From: Micavibrio sp.
GTDB lineage: Bacteria > Pseudomonadota > Alphaproteobacteria > Micavibrionales > Micavibrionaceae
Direction: 5' to 3'
Assembly (NCBI GenBank): GCA_027051315.1
Contig: JALTZE010000332.1
Coordinates: 1 to 7,989 of the forward strand
DNA: 7,989 nucleotides
Made by a program: the position numbers and the translations under genes. Shown here in pieces: positions 7,051 through 7,989 of the stretch. The stretch's first letter is position 1. Each line of letters starts with the position of its first letter. The notes under the pieces were generated by a model that did no database searches, was not told the origin of the DNA, and worked only from the letters and a program-made list of their open reading frames with translations.

Positions 7051-7428
7051 CTGTTTTATAAATTTTTCAAAGTCTTTTTTGTGTGATTTTGGTATATGGA
7101 CTTCTATTTTTTTAATATTTTTTGCTATCAAAGTTAATAATGTTCCTTTTCCTATACCTATTTCTACATTTTCTAACATACCTATACCAAGAACAGGTCT
7201 TTCAATATTTTTACCGTTATTTATTTGTTCTTCGGCATGTTTTCTTTTGGTTCTTTCTTTTTCAGGTAGTTCTTCTATATTTTTGATACGACCATCAGGA
7301 AGTAGCCATTCATAGCTAAAAAGAGATGATTTCCAGCTTTCCAAAACTTTGTCCGCACATATTGTTATTGATATATAATTATCTAAATTATCTTTTATAT
7401 TGCTGTTATCTATAAAATTAGGTTCCAT
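7048..7428 (-). CDS. Conserved-looking cytoplasmic protein of unknown function (126 residues)
   Basis: I cannot assign a family. The start is supported by AGGA about 8 bases upstream of the ATG. There is no signal peptide or membrane helix. The protein appears to have an N-terminal beta-rich part (about 15-45, with S-Y-E-W-L-L-P-D-G-R at 38-47), a charged helix (about 52-75, rich in Glu, Lys and Arg), then a glycine-patterned stretch P-V-L-G-I-G-M-L-E-N-V-E-I-G-I-G-K-G (78-95). The tail K-K-I-E-V-H-I-P-K-S (106-115) is basic. The patterned glycines and regular strand-turn layout suggest a folded, conserved protein rather than chance coding. It is the first gene of a two-gene minus-strand unit with the secreted protein, and is divergent from the zinc-finger gene. 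Confidence 0.75.
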   Translation of the reverse strand: MEPNFIDNSNIKDNLDNYISITICADKVLESWKSSLFSYEWLLPDGRIKNIEELPEKERTKRKHAEEQINNGKNIERPVLGIGMLENVEIGIGKGTLLTLIAKNIKKIEVHIPKSHKKDFEKFIKQ

Positions 7429-7453
7429 TTTTTTATTCCTAATATAACCTTAG

Positions 7454-7511
7454 CTACGTGTAGTAGATTGTACATGTTGATTACAAATAATTAGTAAATT
7501 CTTTACGTAAA
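7454..7511. promoter_or_regulatory. Two short TACGT palindromes in the divergent gap
   Basis: CTACGTGTAG (7454-7463) has 4-base arms around GT, and TTTACGTAAA (7502-7511) is a perfect 10-base palindrome. Both share a TACGT core and stand 48 bases apart, in the 95-base region between the divergent genes starting at 7428 and 7524. A third small palindrome, TGTACA, lies at 7469-7474. They could be operator half-sites for a dimeric regulator, but short palindromes arise easily in AT-rich DNA and I cannot name a factor. No strong -35/-10 pair was found here in either direction. Confidence 0.2.
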
Positions 7512-7523
7512 TTGAGGTTTGTT

Positions 7524-7691
7524 ATGGATATTGCAAAAAAAGAGCATGAAATTATAGAAGTTTCACCAGATACGGATAAAGTTATGTGTGATGGTGGACA
7601 CCATGTTTTTGGTCATCCTGCTGTGTTTTATAGTTTTGATGAAAAAAATGAGGTTATATGCCAATATTGTAACCGTAAATTTATTAAATAG
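7524..7691 (+). CDS. Small zinc-finger protein, CHCC / NDUFS6-like family
   Basis: A 55-residue protein. The four expected zinc ligands are C22, H31 (in GHP), C46 and C49 (C-x8-H-x14-C-x2-C), in the arrangement CDGG-x4-GHP-x-V-F-Y ... V-I-C-Q-Y-C-N-R-K-F. That is the layout of the zf-CHCC domain, found in short alphaproteobacterial proteins and in the mitochondrial complex I subunit NDUFS6. The mitochondrial member helps complex I assembly; the role of stand-alone bacterial copies is not something I can state. The usual CDGGGGALGHP reads CDGGHHVFGHP here, adding two histidines (H26, H27) beside the metal site. GAGG lies 6 bases before the ATG, so the start is good. Only 12 bases separate its TAG from the next gene, so the two probably share a transcript. 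Confidence 0.88.
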   Translation: MDIAKKEHEIIEVSPDTDKVMCDGGHHVFGHPAVFYSFDEKNEVICQYCNRKFIK

Positions 7692-7703
7692 CGGGTAATA
7701 TTG

Positions 7704-7989
7704 ATGAATCCAAATATTTTTACTTTCTTATTAGTTTTATCACCTTTATTTGCGCTTTTATCGCCTAGATTCTTGGCGTTCTTACCAATTATAATAGCTG
7801 TGTTATCTTATGGGGCTATGTATGCTTATGATTCTGCTCGATTAAAAAAATATATAGGAAGTAAATATCTTATAATTGTTTTTATTATTTCTGCTTTGTT
7901 ATTTGCAAGTTCTATATGGTCTTTTGATAGTGAATATGTGTTGGATAAGGCTTTTAGGGTATTTGTAATATTGTTTAGCGGTTTTTTAT
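7704..7989 (+). CDS. Polytopic membrane protein, probable O-antigen ligase family, N-terminal part
   Basis: The first 95 codons are in the window; the gene runs off the right edge. The sequence is strongly hydrophobic, with likely membrane helices at about 5-21, 22-41, 54-72 and 83 onward. A short basic loop (A-R-L-K-K-Y, 45-50) lies between the second and third. The segment S-S-I-W-S-F-D-S-E-Y-V-L-D-K-A-F-R (69-85) resembles the W-S-x-D-P-x-x-A-L-x-R-A stretch that follows an early helix in O-antigen ligase/polymerase (WaaL/Wzy-like) proteins. These join or polymerise surface polysaccharide on the periplasmic face of the inner membrane. The catalytic periplasmic loop is outside the window, so the call is tentative. 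The ATG at 7704 has AGCGGG 8 bases upstream; a TTG just before it (7701) is also in frame. Confidence 0.6.
   Translation, partial: MNPNIFTFLLVLSPLFALLSPRFLAFLPIIIAVLSYGAMYAYDSARLKKYIGSKYLIIVFIISALLFASSIWSFDSEYVLDKAFRVFVILFSGFL

Noticed and set aside
1..7989. Possible undescribed defence, mobile or CRISPR system
   Set aside because: No repeats with regular spacing, transposase, integrase, nuclease, toxin-antitoxin pair or tRNA-linked attachment site was seen. All but two genes have recognisable families.

Overview
The window is AT-rich (about one third G+C by eye) and densely coded. It looks like chromosomal DNA from an alphaproteobacterium. Four things point that way: the aroA product resembles the Agrobacterium CP4 (class II) branch; aroA runs directly into cmk with overlapping ends; the dihydroorotase has the D-T-Q-x-H-F-R-E-P metal motif, which I recall from alphaproteobacteria; and there is a short zinc-finger protein of the CHCC/NDUFS6-like family. 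I cannot name the genus. Low G+C is seen in host-associated lineages, but a full-length membrane GGDEF-EAL protein argues against extreme genome reduction.

Layout. Positions 1-5073 hold a minus-strand run, in transcription order: pyrC-type dihydroorotase (5073-3718), a membrane GGDEF-EAL cyclic-di-GMP protein (3625-1460), aroA (1406-54) and the first 20 codons of cmk (61-1). The cmk start overlaps the aroA stop by 8 bases. A short divergent region (5074-5159) separates pyrC from cysS on the plus strand (5160-6542), which probably starts at TTG. Two minus-strand genes of unknown function follow: a secreted 146-residue protein (6992-6552), converging on cysS with a 9-base gap, and a cytoplasmic 126-residue protein (7428-7048) upstream of it. 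A second divergent region (7429-7523) leads into a plus-strand pair: a 55-residue zinc-finger protein (7524-7691) and the N-terminus of a polytopic membrane protein resembling O-antigen ligases (7704 to the window edge).

Function. Most of the window is housekeeping: pyrimidine synthesis (pyrC, cmk), the shikimate pathway (aroA) and tRNA charging (cysS). The less ordinary parts are the signalling enzyme between biosynthetic genes, whose GGDEF signature is altered to GEDEF while its EAL site looks intact, and the unknown gene pair at 6552-7428. No RNA genes, insertion sequences, CRISPR arrays or prophage genes were seen, and no gene-free stretch exceeds 100 bases. I found no convincing new defence or mobile system.
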